Source of the DNA: Saccharobesus litoralis
GTDB taxonomy: Bacteria > Pseudomonadota > Gammaproteobacteria > Enterobacterales > Alteromonadaceae
DNA: 64,000 bases
Reading direction: 5' to 3'
Assembly (NCBI RefSeq): GCF_003063625.1
Contig: NZ_CP026604.1
Span: 2,356,001 to 2,420,000, forward strand
This document shows, piece after piece, positions 1 through 8,969 of this stretch. The position numbers and the translations under genes are program-made. The first letter of the stretch is position 1, and every line of letters begins with the position of its first letter. Under the pieces are notes generated by a model. The model worked only from the letters and a program-made list of their open reading frames with translations, was not told the DNA's origin and made no database searches.

Positions 1-90
1 CACAAGCTGCAATTTAATGATTTACCCAATTTTCGCCGCGCAATCAAACGTTGGACAGGCATGACCCCGAGTGAATTACGTAATAATTAG
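1..90 (+). CDS. AraC-family transcriptional regulator, C-terminal end only
   Basis: Frame 1 is open from the window edge to a TAG at 88-90 and encodes 29 residues. They contain FRRAIKRWTGMTPSELR, the typical end of the second helix-turn-helix of AraC/XylS regulators (family pattern F-x-RAFKRW-x-G-x-TPS-x-YR). This is the DNA-binding end of the protein. The ligand-binding part lies outside the window, so target and effector cannot be told. The family assignment is fairly safe although only the tail is seen. Confidence 0.75.
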   Translation, partial: HKLQFNDLPNFRRAIKRWTGMTPSELRNN

Positions 91-138
91 ATCCATTTAT
101 TATTGACCAGATTCTCCAAATATAATCCAATCATTTAA

Positions 139-227
139 ATTTTAGGGGCAAAGTACTTATATCCATGTAAGCAAAGTCGAGAGTAAGCACTGATAATGAA
201 CCATAAGACCTGAGCGAGAGACTATAA
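139..227 (+). repeat. Dispersed palindromic repeat, copy A (short form)
   Basis: This is an 89-bp member of the six-copy repeat family described under the copy at 10648-10825. It keeps the TTTTAGGGGC start, the AGTACTTATATCCATGTAAG hairpin, and the right end (ATAATGAACCATAAGACC followed by TGAGCGAGAGACTATA). It lacks the left ATAGTC terminus and the long central palindrome. Its right end points at the ABC exporter gene, 43 bp from the first possible start. Confidence 0.8.
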
Positions 228-270
228 GAAGCAAATCATTGTCGATAACAAATACTCAACTATTTGATTA

Positions 271-2103
271 ATGGCTATGGTAATCTTTAGAAAACTCTAT
301 TTTTATTTCTCTATGCGCCGCTCTCATTCCCAAGATATGCCAACTGGCCCGATTAACTGGCAGGTCATTAAACAGGTCATTCCCTATTTATTTGAATTTC
401 GCGCGCGGATCAGTCTAGCTATAGTCTGTTTAGTACTGGCCAAGCTCGCCAGTATTGGCTTGCCGTTTTTATTAAAACACACAGTAGATTATTTAGATGA
501 TCCCGCCAAACAAGCGTTAGCTGTGCCGATTGCCTTAGTATTAGCATATGGTGCGCTGCGGTTTTTAAATACATTACTTGGTGAAATTCGCGATACCTTA
601 TTTGGTCGTGTCACTGAGCGCGCGATGCGACGCTTGGGCTTAACCGTGTTCGAACACCTACACAAATTGGAACTGGCTTTTCACTTAGAGCGTAAAACTG
701 GCGGTGTCTCGCGTGATATTGAACGCGGAGTTTCAGGCATTAGTTTTGTGATGCGCTTTATGGTGTTTAATATCATTCCGACTCTATTAGAAATAGCCTT
801 AGTGATCGCCATTTTCTTTAGTGAATACGGATTCGAATTTGCCGCCATAACCCTATTAGCCATTGTCGCTTATGTTGCTTTTTCTGTGATCGCCACTGAA
901 AAGCGCACGCAATTTGTCCGTGAAGCCGCCAAAGCGGATTCAACCTCCAATACCACAGCGATCGACAGCTTGCTCAATTTTGAAACAGTTAAATACTTTA
1001 ATAATGAAGCCTACGAAGCTAAGCGCTATGACGAAGCATTAGCCAATTGGGAGCAAGCGAAACGTAAAAACCGTTTGTCGTTATTTGTACTTAACGGCGG
1101 CCAAGCTTTTATTATTGCTGGCGCGATGACCGGCATGATGGCTCTAGCGGCCGTACAAACTCACGCCGGTAAAATGACCCTGGGTGATTTTGTATTAATT
1201 AATGCTTTTATGATGCAGCTATTTTTACCGCTCAACTTTTTAGGTTTCGTTTATCGAGAAATTCGTGGCTCACTGGCCAATATTGAACGACTGTTTGAAT
1301 TACTCGGTAAAACACCAAACGTTAAAGACGCTGACAACGCAAGCACGTTAACCGTATCACAAGGTAAAATTACGTTTAATCAAGTCAGTTTTCATTACGC
1401 TGCTGAACGCCCTATTTTAAACAATATTAGTTTTTCTATCACTCCAGGCCAAAAAGTAGCCGTGGTCGGGGAAAGTGGCTCAGGCAAATCAACACTAGTT
1501 AAGCTATTGTTCCGTTTTTACGACGTTAATAGTGGCGCAATAAAAATTGATGAGTTGGCGATCAACCAAGTTGAACAAGCCAGCTTACGACAAGCTATCG
1601 CTATTGTGCCGCAAGATACCGTACTATTTAACGCCAGTTTATTCGACAATATTCAATATGGTCGTCCTGATGCTAGTGAACAAGAAATACAACGAGCGAT
1701 TGATCTCGCCCATTTACGTCAATTTATTAATAGCCTGCCAGAAGGCTTAAATACGCAAGTTGGCGAGCGCGGGTTAAAGCTGTCTGGCGGTGAAAAGCAA
1801 CGGGTTGCTATTGCTCGCGCTATTCTTAAAAAAGCGCCAATTATGGTGTTCGATGAAGCCACATCGAGTTTAGATAGTCACTCTGAGCAATCCATATTAC
1901 AAGCATTAAAAGAAGTTGCTAAGGATCATACCAGCTTAGTCATTGCCCATCGCTTATCTACCATTATTGATGCTGATAATATTATTGTTATGAGCCAAGG
2001 CCAAATAGCAGAACAAGGAACACATCAGCATTTACTTGAGCAAAAAGGCTTGTATGCAAAAATGTGGTTACTACAACAACAAGAAAAAATGAACCAGCAC
2101 TAG
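271..2103 (+). CDS. ATM1/HMT1-type ABC exporter, fused permease and ATPase
   Basis: A half-transporter that would dimerise in the inner membrane and export a substrate from the cytoplasm. The N-terminal half (about residues 45-330) is a six-helix ABC transmembrane domain. The C-terminal half is the nucleotide-binding domain: Walker A GESGSGKST near residue 400, signature LSGGEKQRVAIARA near 503, Walker B IMVFDEATSSLD near 523 and the H-loop IAHRLST near 558. The helix sequences (SIGLPFLLKHTVDYL, ETVKYFNNE) match the ATM1-type group, known to export glutathione-linked sulfur or metal conjugates; the true substrate is not known. Neither the ATG at 271 nor the one at 313 (MRRSHSQ) has a clear ribosome-binding site. 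The 313 start fits related proteins somewhat better. Confidence 0.88.
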   Translation: MAMVIFRKLYFYFSMRRSHSQDMPTGPINWQVIKQVIPYLFEFRARISLAIVCLVLAKLASIGLPFLLKHTVDYLDDPAKQALAVPIALVLAYGALRFLNTLLGEIRDTLFGRVTERAMRRLGLTVFEHLHKLELAFHLERKTGGVSRDIERGVSGISFVMRFMVFNIIPTLLEIALVIAIFFSEYGFEFAAITLLAIVAYVAFSVIATEKRTQFVREAAKADSTSNTTAIDSLLNFETVKYFNNEAYEAKRYDEALANWEQAKRKNRLSLFVLNGGQAFIIAGAMTGMMALAAVQTHAGKMTLGDFVLINAFMMQLFLPLNFLGFVYREIRGSLANIERLFELLGKTPNVKDADNASTLTVSQGKITFNQVSFHYAAERPILNNISFSITPGQKVAVVGESGSGKSTLVKLLFRFYDVNSGAIKIDELAINQVEQASLRQAIAIVPQDTVLFNASLFDNIQYGRPDASEQEIQRAIDLAHLRQFINSLPEGLNTQVGERGLKLSGGEKQRVAIARAILKKAPIMVFDEATSSLDSHSEQSILQALKEVAKDHTSLVIAHRLSTIIDADNIIVMSQGQIAEQGTHQHLLEQKGLYAKMWLLQQQEKMNQH

Positions 2104-2208
2104 CCTTATTGCAAAATAAGACAATCTATTGCTAATCAACACCTTGCATTGTCCAAGTCCTTTTCTATAGTTAACAGTATCTTGCTTCACCTCAGGATAC
2201 TGCTCTGC

Positions 2209-3438
2209 GTGAGATTATTAATTGGTTTAATTTGTTTAACATGTCTACCTGTGCTTGCCGAAGACTTGAGAGTCAGTGGCTTTGGCACGTTGGGCTTTAC
2301 TGTTCATGACTCAGAACACTACGGCTTACGTAATGATATTTCTGCGGCTGACGGATCATTTAAAGACGAAGTTGACTTTGCCAGCAACAGTATTTTAGGT
2401 TTACAGCTTGATTATGATTTTAATGCCAACTTAAGTGCTGTCAGCCAATTTACTTATCATAATCAAAATAGCTTCTCGCTAGACAACTATATTAGCCAAG
2501 CCTACTTGCGCTATAAACCCACTGCCAATTGGACAATTCGCGTAGGCAGAACCCCTCTCGATTTATTTCTATTAACAGAATATAGAGACATTGGCTTTGC
2601 ATACCCTTGGGCACATGTACCGAGTGAAGTTTATGGGATCTTGCCTTTTCGCTATGTTGATGGGGCTGATGTCAGTTACACCATACCAGTGGGTCAACTC
2701 AATTTTACGGCAAAGATTTTTACTGGTAGTTCCGAGTCTGAATTTTCCAACTATCAATTTCCTGAACGAGTCAAAACTACGTCTCTCAGCGGATTATCCC
2801 TGGAACTTAATGATTACGACTGGCTGATAACGATTAAACACTCACAAGGTAAATTCGATGACAATATCGCCAGTGTTGACGAATTAATTGCTGGTTTTGA
2901 TTTTATTCCCATTAGCTTATGGCCAAATAAACAAGACTTTATTCCTCAACTCAATTTAGTAGACTCAAAATCTAGCTATACCTCTATCGGTGGCCGTTAT
3001 GATGCGACCCCAATAACCTTAATGGCAGAATTCGCGAAAGTTAACGGTGACCGTATAATGGTACGTGACTTGCTAAATGGCTATTTAAGTTTGGCCTATG
3101 AATGGAGTCAGCACTTGGTATTTAGCTATTTTGCCTTTACTAACGCCGACCGCTACGACATTGCAAACTCTGGCCTGCAAACCGCGTTATTACCCGCAGA
3201 GTTAAGCCCACTAGCATCGGCATTAGATGCAGCAATAAACTACTTTGCCTCTAATCAAGACACAACAGCCATAGGCTGGCGCTACCATTTAAATGAAAGA
3301 ACCGCTTTAAAAATACAGTGGGACCACACCAAAATTGATGAAAATGGTGCAACACTTTGGATCAACAAGACCCGTTTTTCCTCTGTGCCTGCAGATACCA
3401 TAAATACATTATCGGCCAACTTGAGTTTCACATTCTGA
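2209..3438 (+). CDS. Outer-membrane porin-like beta-barrel protein
   Basis: A predicted secreted outer-membrane barrel of 409 residues. I chose the GTG at 2209 because it gives a clean signal peptide (MRLLIGLICLTCLPVLA, cleavage before ED) and has AGGA about 11 bases upstream; an in-frame TTG at 2149 would add 20 poor-quality residues. The mature part has alternating polar and aromatic strands (VSGFGTLGF, YISQAYLRYKP, WTIRVGRTPLD) and ends in phenylalanine (LSANLSFTF), the usual barrel-insertion signal. The stop overlaps the next ATG (TGATG at 3436-3440), so it is translationally coupled to the PstS-like protein. I infer that it admits a small solute that the next two genes sense. No specific porin family was recognised. 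Confidence 0.75.
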   Translation: MRLLIGLICLTCLPVLAEDLRVSGFGTLGFTVHDSEHYGLRNDISAADGSFKDEVDFASNSILGLQLDYDFNANLSAVSQFTYHNQNSFSLDNYISQAYLRYKPTANWTIRVGRTPLDLFLLTEYRDIGFAYPWAHVPSEVYGILPFRYVDGADVSYTIPVGQLNFTAKIFTGSSESEFSNYQFPERVKTTSLSGLSLELNDYDWLITIKHSQGKFDDNIASVDELIAGFDFIPISLWPNKQDFIPQLNLVDSKSSYTSIGGRYDATPITLMAEFAKVNGDRIMVRDLLNGYLSLAYEWSQHLVFSYFAFTNADRYDIANSGLQTALLPAELSPLASALDAAINYFASNQDTTAIGWRYHLNERTALKIQWDHTKIDENGATLWINKTRFSSVPADTINTLSANLSFTF

Positions 3439-3878
3439 TGACTAAGTGGTTATTTATTATCGCCTTACTAACAACAAGCGCTTCAGCTAGCTTGGTCTCG
3501 GCTAGTAGTTCGTCACCCATTGTTATTGTGGTTGGGCAAGACAACCCAACTCCTGAACTTTCACGCATGCAAGTTATCGATATGTATATGGGTAAATACG
3601 TTGCCTTTCCTAATGGCGAAATAGCAATCCCAATTGATATTAACGATGACTCTTTGCTGCGCAGCGACTTTTATCAAGCCTTGGTTGGTATGTCATTGGC
3701 GAGAGTTAATTCATATTGGTCACGGATAAAATTTACGGGGCGTGCCAAACCTCCCATCGAAAAATCGAATGAACAAGCCATTATTGATTACATCGCTAAT
3801 ACACCGAATGCCATTGGCTACATTCGAAAAGAAAACTTAACCAATAACCTAAAGGTTATTTATCAATTCAATGAATAA
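3438..3878 (+). CDS. PstS-like periplasmic binding protein, short form
   Basis: A 146-residue secreted protein with a signal peptide (MTKWLFIIALLTTSASASLVSA) followed by one lobe of the phosphate-binding PstS-like fold. Recognisable segments are VVGQDNPTPELSRMQVIDMYMGK, split here as GQDNPTPELS and QVIDMYMGK, then FYQALVGMS, YWSRIKFTGRAKPP and PNAIGYI, which are typical of small PBP-like proteins annotated as phosphate ABC transporter substrate-binding proteins. No permease or ATPase gene lies nearby, so it probably presents a ligand to a sensor rather than to a transporter. The ATG at 3438 overlaps the porin stop; a longer frame upstream (from 3357) is only read-through inside the porin gene. 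Its stop overlaps the start of the diguanylate cyclase by 8 bp. Confidence 0.8.
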   Translation: MTKWLFIIALLTTSASASLVSASSSSPIVIVVGQDNPTPELSRMQVIDMYMGKYVAFPNGEIAIPIDINDDSLLRSDFYQALVGMSLARVNSYWSRIKFTGRAKPPIEKSNEQAIIDYIANTPNAIGYIRKENLTNNLKVIYQFNE

Positions 3879-5457
3879 AACGGGTTTATTAGTTCGCCTA
3901 GCTGTTGTCATTATTTTTGCTTCGCTTGCCGTAGGCTTTATTTCTGCGCAAATTTTTTACCGTTTTACCTATCTCAGTGAAGTTGAGGTGGCAGAAAAAG
4001 AAATAGCTCAACTATATGAAACCGTATCTGCTACTGCATCCATTGCAGCTTACCTAGGAGATAGTGAGCTAGCAAAAGAAGTGGTTAATGGGCTTGCCAC
4101 CAATGATATTGTTGACTTTGCCATGATATCAGCCGGTGATATTCAAGTGTCCTCAGCATTTACCGAAGAAGATCGCATAAACCAATCGCGTTTTGATATT
4201 TATTCACCCTTTATTAAAGACCAAGTCGTTGGTCAGCTAACTATTATTCATGACATTAATTATATCAGCCGTAATGCGAAAGACTTAGGTGCAATCAATG
4301 CCACCGCGTTAGTCGCCCAATCTATTGTTGTCACTTTAGTTGCGATTATCATTGCTTATCTTCTGATCACTCAGCCAATGATAAGCATAGCTAAAGCCCT
4401 ACATAAAATTACGCCTGGTGGGTCAAAAAGAATACCTGTACCCAGTTTTCACAATAGCAGCGAACTTGGAAAGTTAGTGAGAGATGTCAATAACTTACTT
4501 GATAAAGCTGAGCGGCAAATAAGCCAAGAACGCACGTTACGCCAAGAAATAGAATTGCTCGAAAAACGCTTTCGTATGTTGTTTGAAAACTCGGTATCAC
4601 CCATAGTATTAATGGAACCCAGAGGCAGCATTTTACTGTACAACGGCGCTTTTTCAGTACTCTTAACTAAGCTGGGGCTGCACTTTAAGAAAAATTTTGG
4701 TCCTATGCTGGAAGAATTGTTTGATGAGCCAGAATTACTCCATAAAGCGGTACAAATGTCATTTGCTAATGACGAGATAGCCACAGGGGAATATAAATTA
4801 ACCGCTAATAAACTTGACGACAATGTTTGGGTACAAGTAGTTGTAACATCCATCACCTCGGATAATATGAAAGAATATTATCAAATCACCTTGCACGATA
4901 TTTCAAAACGGAAAAAAGAATTAGAGTTACTCAATCAACGCGCGCATTTTGATCAACTCACCCAATTGCTAAACCGTCACGCAACTGAAAAGTCCTTGTT
5001 CGATATGATGGTTCGTCGCCAAGATTTTGCGTTTATCTTGATGGATTTAAATGGTTTTAAACAAATCAATGATATTTATGGCCATGAATCTGGCGATGAA
5101 ATTTTAGTTTTTGTCGCTAATCAGTTAAAAAAAGTATTACGCCAAGACGATATCGCTTGTCGGTGGGGAGGGGATGAATTTGTTGTAGTGCTGCCACACG
5201 CAGACGATATGAGTGTCAAAATGGTCGCTGAAAAAATTCATACACGGATCACTAAGCAGCATTACTTAATTAATCACGATAAACATGTCTCGGTAGGTGC
5301 CAGTATGGGGGTCTCTTTTTATCCAAAAGATAGCCACCAATTACCTCAAGTTATAAAACTAGCTGATGTGGCTATGTATGAAGTTAAAAAGTTCAAAGAC
5401 ACAGATCCTAGTCGCTACTTGCAATTTAGCTATGAAATGAATGTTAAGCAGGGGTAA
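3871..5457 (+). CDS. Membrane-bound diguanylate cyclase with periplasmic sensor and PAS domain
   Basis: Makes cyclic di-GMP from two GTP. Order of parts in 528 residues: membrane helix 8-30, a periplasmic domain of about 120 residues, a second helix near 150-170, a HAMP-like linker, a coiled coil, a PAS-like domain (about 230-350), then GGDEF from about 355. The active site is intact (CRWGGDEF near residue 430, DLNGFKQINDIYGH upstream). An inhibitory I-site RxxD (RQDD) sits five residues before GGDEF, so product feedback is expected. The periplasmic domain, coupled to the overlapping PstS-like gene and the porin, suggests a module that reports an imported or periplasmic ligand as c-di-GMP. 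The ligand is unknown. Confidence 0.9.
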   Translation: MNKTGLLVRLAVVIIFASLAVGFISAQIFYRFTYLSEVEVAEKEIAQLYETVSATASIAAYLGDSELAKEVVNGLATNDIVDFAMISAGDIQVSSAFTEEDRINQSRFDIYSPFIKDQVVGQLTIIHDINYISRNAKDLGAINATALVAQSIVVTLVAIIIAYLLITQPMISIAKALHKITPGGSKRIPVPSFHNSSELGKLVRDVNNLLDKAERQISQERTLRQEIELLEKRFRMLFENSVSPIVLMEPRGSILLYNGAFSVLLTKLGLHFKKNFGPMLEELFDEPELLHKAVQMSFANDEIATGEYKLTANKLDDNVWVQVVVTSITSDNMKEYYQITLHDISKRKKELELLNQRAHFDQLTQLLNRHATEKSLFDMMVRRQDFAFILMDLNGFKQINDIYGHESGDEILVFVANQLKKVLRQDDIACRWGGDEFVVVLPHADDMSVKMVAEKIHTRITKQHYLINHDKHVSVGASMGVSFYPKDSHQLPQVIKLADVAMYEVKKFKDTDPSRYLQFSYEMNVKQG

Positions 5458-5465
5458 ACAAACCT

Positions 5466-7424
5466 ATGTTTACTAAGCCTAAATTAGCAAGCAAAACATT
5501 AGGAGATGAGCAACCTCTAGTCGAAGAAGACGCTAATTTAATGTTGGCTCAAGAGCCAAAGCATCGCTTAAAAAGACTAAAAAGCATCATCAAAATTGTC
5601 GCCCTTGTGCTATTTATCATCATGATAAATAGTCTAACTTTTTCTCCTGAAAAAGCGATTACACCCTACCTAACCGCCATCAGTATCTTGCTTTTACTTT
5701 ATAAATTTATGGCTGAAGATACCACCAATATAGTTGCAGGTATGTTGCTTTGGTTAGTCACTATATTAGCGAGTTATTTTGCTTGGAAGCACCATGGCTT
5801 GTTTGACACCGCCATATTAGTGTTTCCTTGTATTTTAATTTACGCAGCCATGTTAGGTAGTCGCAGCTTTACTCTACCAATCCTACTATTCATGATTTTA
5901 ATTGTTTACGCTTTTGCGTGGGCTAGCAGCACAGGTTTTTTAGAAGGCCAAGTCCCCTTCACCGAAGGGTTATGGGGTAAGGCTAATCAAGTCGCCGTCA
6001 TTTTAGCTTTGTATACCTTTAGTATTGGCTTATTAATGGGCGACATCAAAATACTTATGCAAAAACTATTAGGCGAGAATAAAAAAGTCAGCAGTGCGCA
6101 AAAACAAGCTGAAATTCTCTCGCATTTTAATCGTCTAACCCGCCTACCCAATGAGCAAGTCTGTAAAGAGCAACTCAGTTTTATTTTGGATAATACCGAG
6201 AGTCGTGACGATATTGTTGCTCTATTAACCTTAGATTTAGATAAGTTCCAATGGATTAACTCATCATTAGGTCATGAGGTAGGTGATAAGTTTTTAATCG
6301 ATTTAGCACAACGCTTAGTCAGTTTTAACAACGAAAATATTGATATTTATCATGTTAACGGCAATGTTTTTTTAGCAACAATAGAGGCTAAAGATTACGA
6401 AGAAATATCTGAGTTTGCTCATCAATTATTACATGCCACCTATCGTACTTTTTATATAGATGATTACGAACTAGAAGTAACCGCTTCTATTGGTATTGCC
6501 ACAGCGCCATTTGATGGTGACAATTTTGATACGCTGCGTCATCGCTCTGAAATTGCGTTAAGTCACGCCAAAAAGCAAGAAAACAACTCATTCCGCTATT
6601 TTGATTTACAAATGGAAAAAGACATCAATGCTCGCATGAGCATGGTGCAAGATTTAAAGCGAGCTATCGAAAACAAAGAGTTTGAAATTTATTATCAACC
6701 CAAAGTTGAACTCACTAGCGAAAAAATGATCGGCGCAGAAGCATTGATCCGCTGGCACCGCCCAGAACACGGTATTGTTTCTCCTGCTGACTTTATTCCG
6801 GTTGCTGAATCATCAGGGTTAATTAGTGAAATAGGTAAATGGTTACTCTACGAAGCCTGCCAACATTGTAAAACTTGGCATACATTGGGCTTTCATGATT
6901 TTAGTATTGCGGTTAATTTATCGCCTATTCAATTTAGACGTGGCAACCTGCCAAGTATTGTATCTAAAGCCCTTAAACATGCCGATTTAAGTGCCAACTA
7001 TTTAGAATTAGAAATCACAGAATCACTATTTATTGACGATACAGAACATGTCAAAGAACAAATTCATGCCATAACCGCAAAAGGTGTCAGTATGGCAATT
7101 GATGACTTTGGCACTGGCTACTCTAATTTAAATTATTTAACTAATTTTAACGCTTCCACTTTAAAAATTGATCGCTCGTTTATTAAAGATTTACTGACTT
7201 CGGCTCAACATTTACATATTGTTAATGCGATTATTCAAATGAGCCAAGTAATGGAAATAGATTGTATTGCTGAGGGCATCGAAGACACCGCAACTTGGGA
7301 TATACTAAAAAGCTTAGGCTGCCAATATGGCCAAGGCTATTATTGGTCTGAGCCTTTGCCATACAAAGAGTTTTGTCGATTAGCGCAAAACCATATTAAA
7401 CATCACCAGTCTGCGCCAGCATAA
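5466..7424 (+). CDS. Membrane protein with degenerate GGDEF and intact EAL domain, likely c-di-GMP phosphodiesterase
   Basis: A 652-residue protein with five or six N-terminal membrane helices (about 40-205), a GGDEF domain (215-370) and an EAL domain (about 395-640). The GGDEF signature is replaced by NGNVF, so cyclase activity is unlikely and the domain may bind GTP as a regulator. The EAL part has the expected metal and catalytic motifs: GAEALIRW, NLSPIQF, LELEITES, AIDDFGTGYSNLNYL, LKIDRSF and IAEGIE. It follows the diguanylate cyclase gene by 8 bp and is probably in the same operon, giving a synthase/hydrolase pair. Its 3' end overlaps a convergent minus-strand gene by 29 bp. Confidence 0.9.
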   Translation: MFTKPKLASKTLGDEQPLVEEDANLMLAQEPKHRLKRLKSIIKIVALVLFIIMINSLTFSPEKAITPYLTAISILLLLYKFMAEDTTNIVAGMLLWLVTILASYFAWKHHGLFDTAILVFPCILIYAAMLGSRSFTLPILLFMILIVYAFAWASSTGFLEGQVPFTEGLWGKANQVAVILALYTFSIGLLMGDIKILMQKLLGENKKVSSAQKQAEILSHFNRLTRLPNEQVCKEQLSFILDNTESRDDIVALLTLDLDKFQWINSSLGHEVGDKFLIDLAQRLVSFNNENIDIYHVNGNVFLATIEAKDYEEISEFAHQLLHATYRTFYIDDYELEVTASIGIATAPFDGDNFDTLRHRSEIALSHAKKQENNSFRYFDLQMEKDINARMSMVQDLKRAIENKEFEIYYQPKVELTSEKMIGAEALIRWHRPEHGIVSPADFIPVAESSGLISEIGKWLLYEACQHCKTWHTLGFHDFSIAVNLSPIQFRRGNLPSIVSKALKHADLSANYLELEITESLFIDDTEHVKEQIHAITAKGVSMAIDDFGTGYSNLNYLTNFNASTLKIDRSFIKDLLTSAQHLHIVNAIIQMSQVMEIDCIAEGIEDTATWDILKSLGCQYGQGYYWSEPLPYKEFCRLAQNHIKHHQSAPA

Positions 7425-7857
7425 AACCAACAGTAAACGTTTGCTTACTTTCTTTTAAACGAGGAATGATATTAGTTAATATTAGGTCCTGTTTATCAAT
7501 CACCATATCCGCCGACTGATAGCGCAAACCATATTCTTCAATCGAACCAAGATAATAATCAGGTAAATAGTGATTAGACTGTTCTTTCATTGTGTTATGT
7601 AATGCAACCCCTTGACGTAAAATACGACTTTGCACAGGCTCAGAACACTGAGAAATATGAATAATCTCATTAGCAATATGATTAGGAACTAGCACAGGTT
7701 CATTACAACTTAATACGACTATTTGATCTTGAAACGGCCAAATATCTAACGCCATCAATCGATTAAACACCACCTTGCTTAATACAATGATATCCGCCCC
7801 AGAAATATCCCAACCATATTGATGTTCCGTCATGCTCGATGAGTAGTAATTCTCCAT
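7396..7857 (-). CDS. Hypothetical cytoplasmic protein
   Basis: I do not recognise this 153-residue protein. It has no signal peptide or membrane helix and no motif I can name. It starts MENYYSSSMTEHQYGWD; a start at the second Met (residue 9) is possible. It is transcribed towards the EAL gene and overlaps its end by 29 bp, and it is divergent from the RidA gene, with 121 bp between them that could hold both promoters. Codon use looks like that of its neighbours, so it is probably a real lineage-specific gene. Confidence 0.6.
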   Translation of the reverse strand: MENYYSSSMTEHQYGWDISGADIIVLSKVVFNRLMALDIWPFQDQIVVLSCNEPVLVPNHIANEIIHISQCSEPVQSRILRQGVALHNTMKEQSNHYLPDYYLGSIEEYGLRYQSADMVIDKQDLILTNIIPRLKESKQTFTVGFMLAQTGDV

Positions 7858-7978
7858 TTTTTATTCTTCCTTATTAGGTAATTACAGTCTAAATAACTGT
7901 CTTCTTATTATTTTTTAACGCATATTTTCTATATCGGTTAGAATGCGCGCAACTTTATTGACTAATACCTTATCAGTT

Positions 7979-8338
7979 ATGACAACAATAGAAAGAATCG
8001 AAACTAAACCTCGTATGAGTCGCATCGTTAAACACAATGGTACAATTTACCTTTGTGGACAAGTATGTGCAGATGCCACAAAAGGCATTACAGAACAAAC
8101 ACAAACCATGTTAGATAAAGTTGAAACTTTATTAAAGCAAGCCGGTAGCGATAAAAAGCACATGTTATCAGCGACTATTTACCTAAAAGACATGCAATAT
8201 TTTGCAGAAATGAACGCTGTTTGGGACGCTTGGGTACCTGAAGGTTACGCTCCAGCAAGAGCCTGTGTAACAGCCAATATGGCGCGTGAAGCATTGTTGG
8301 TTGAAATATCAGTTGTCGCAGCTGAGATTAATGCCTAA
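7979..8338 (+). CDS. RidA/YjgF-family protein, YoaB-like
   Basis: A 119-residue member of the RidA (Rid) superfamily, whose characterised members hydrolyse reactive enamine/imine intermediates. Typical segments are [56 protein letters not shown] and the C-terminal [24 protein letters not shown]. The arginine of PARACV matches the catalytic or carboxylate-binding arginine of active Rid proteins. I use the ATG at 7979, because residues read from 7943 are outside the conserved fold. Subfamily placement (the YoaB type rather than archetypal RidA) is from general resemblance. It overlaps the convergent gene at 8335 by 4 bp. Confidence 0.88.
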   Translation: MTTIERIETKPRMSRIVKHNGTIYLCGQVCADATKGITEQTQTMLDKVETLLKQAGSDKKHMLSATIYLKDMQYFAEMNAVWDAWVPEGYAPARACVTANMAREALLVEISVVAAEINA

Positions 8339-8679
8339 ACCGTATTTGTAAAAATATAATTAGCGGCTGGTTTTTCATTATTTGCCGGACTAGCTGCTAT
8401 ATTAAGGGATATTACTTCGATTAACTCATCAACCGAGCTAATAAAATAATATTGGCTTAAGTTACTATTAAGATAAATATAAATGTCTTGATAATATAAC
8501 TGCGCACATTTATCCAGCTTATCTGCATACCCACAACTAATATAAATTTCTTTGTTATTAACCAAACACAGTTTAAAAAGATCGCGCTGACCATGCGCTT
8601 TCACCAACATAAATCGAGCTTGCTTAATAATGGCTTGAATGATTTGCCGATTAATCATATCGCTTTCCATTTTTAGCAT
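8335..8679 (-). CDS. Hypothetical small protein
   Basis: A 114-residue protein that I do not recognise. It has no signal peptide or membrane segment. Tyrosine and isoleucine are frequent ([20 protein letters not shown]). It ends 4 bp inside the convergent RidA gene. The start could be residue 1 or one of the Met residues at positions 4 or 8. The 290 bp between it and rluF hold no further feature that I can support. Confidence 0.5.
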   Translation of the reverse strand: MLKMESDMINRQIIQAIIKQARFMLVKAHGQRDLFKLCLVNNKEIYISCGYADKLDKCAQLYYQDIYIYLNSNLSQYYFISSVDELIEVISLNIAASPANNEKPAANYIFTNTV

Positions 8680-8969
8680 AATGATTAGATTTAATTATTA
8701 AGTTTAGATTAGACCGGTTGCTTAACAATCAGTAATAACTTCAAAGGCAGTAGAAAATAGCATATTCAAGTTTGCGACATTGCCCATATCAATTTAAGAC
8801 TTTTCTGAACACCTGTGCAGTTATTGGATATTTGTTGATATTCATCATAAATAAACCCAAGTCAGTTTTTATTTGATAAACGTTATTTGGCTACTTAGAA
8901 TGCGTTCAACATTAAATAGCTCCAGAAACGGATTTATTATCTAGAGTTGAGGTTAAATAGGATTTGTTT

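Noticed and set aside
4449-4856. Open minus-strand frame of 135 codons inside the diguanylate cyclase gene
   Set aside because: Shadow frame of a well-supported gene; its translation is low-complexity (Ser/Leu-rich) and has no start context.
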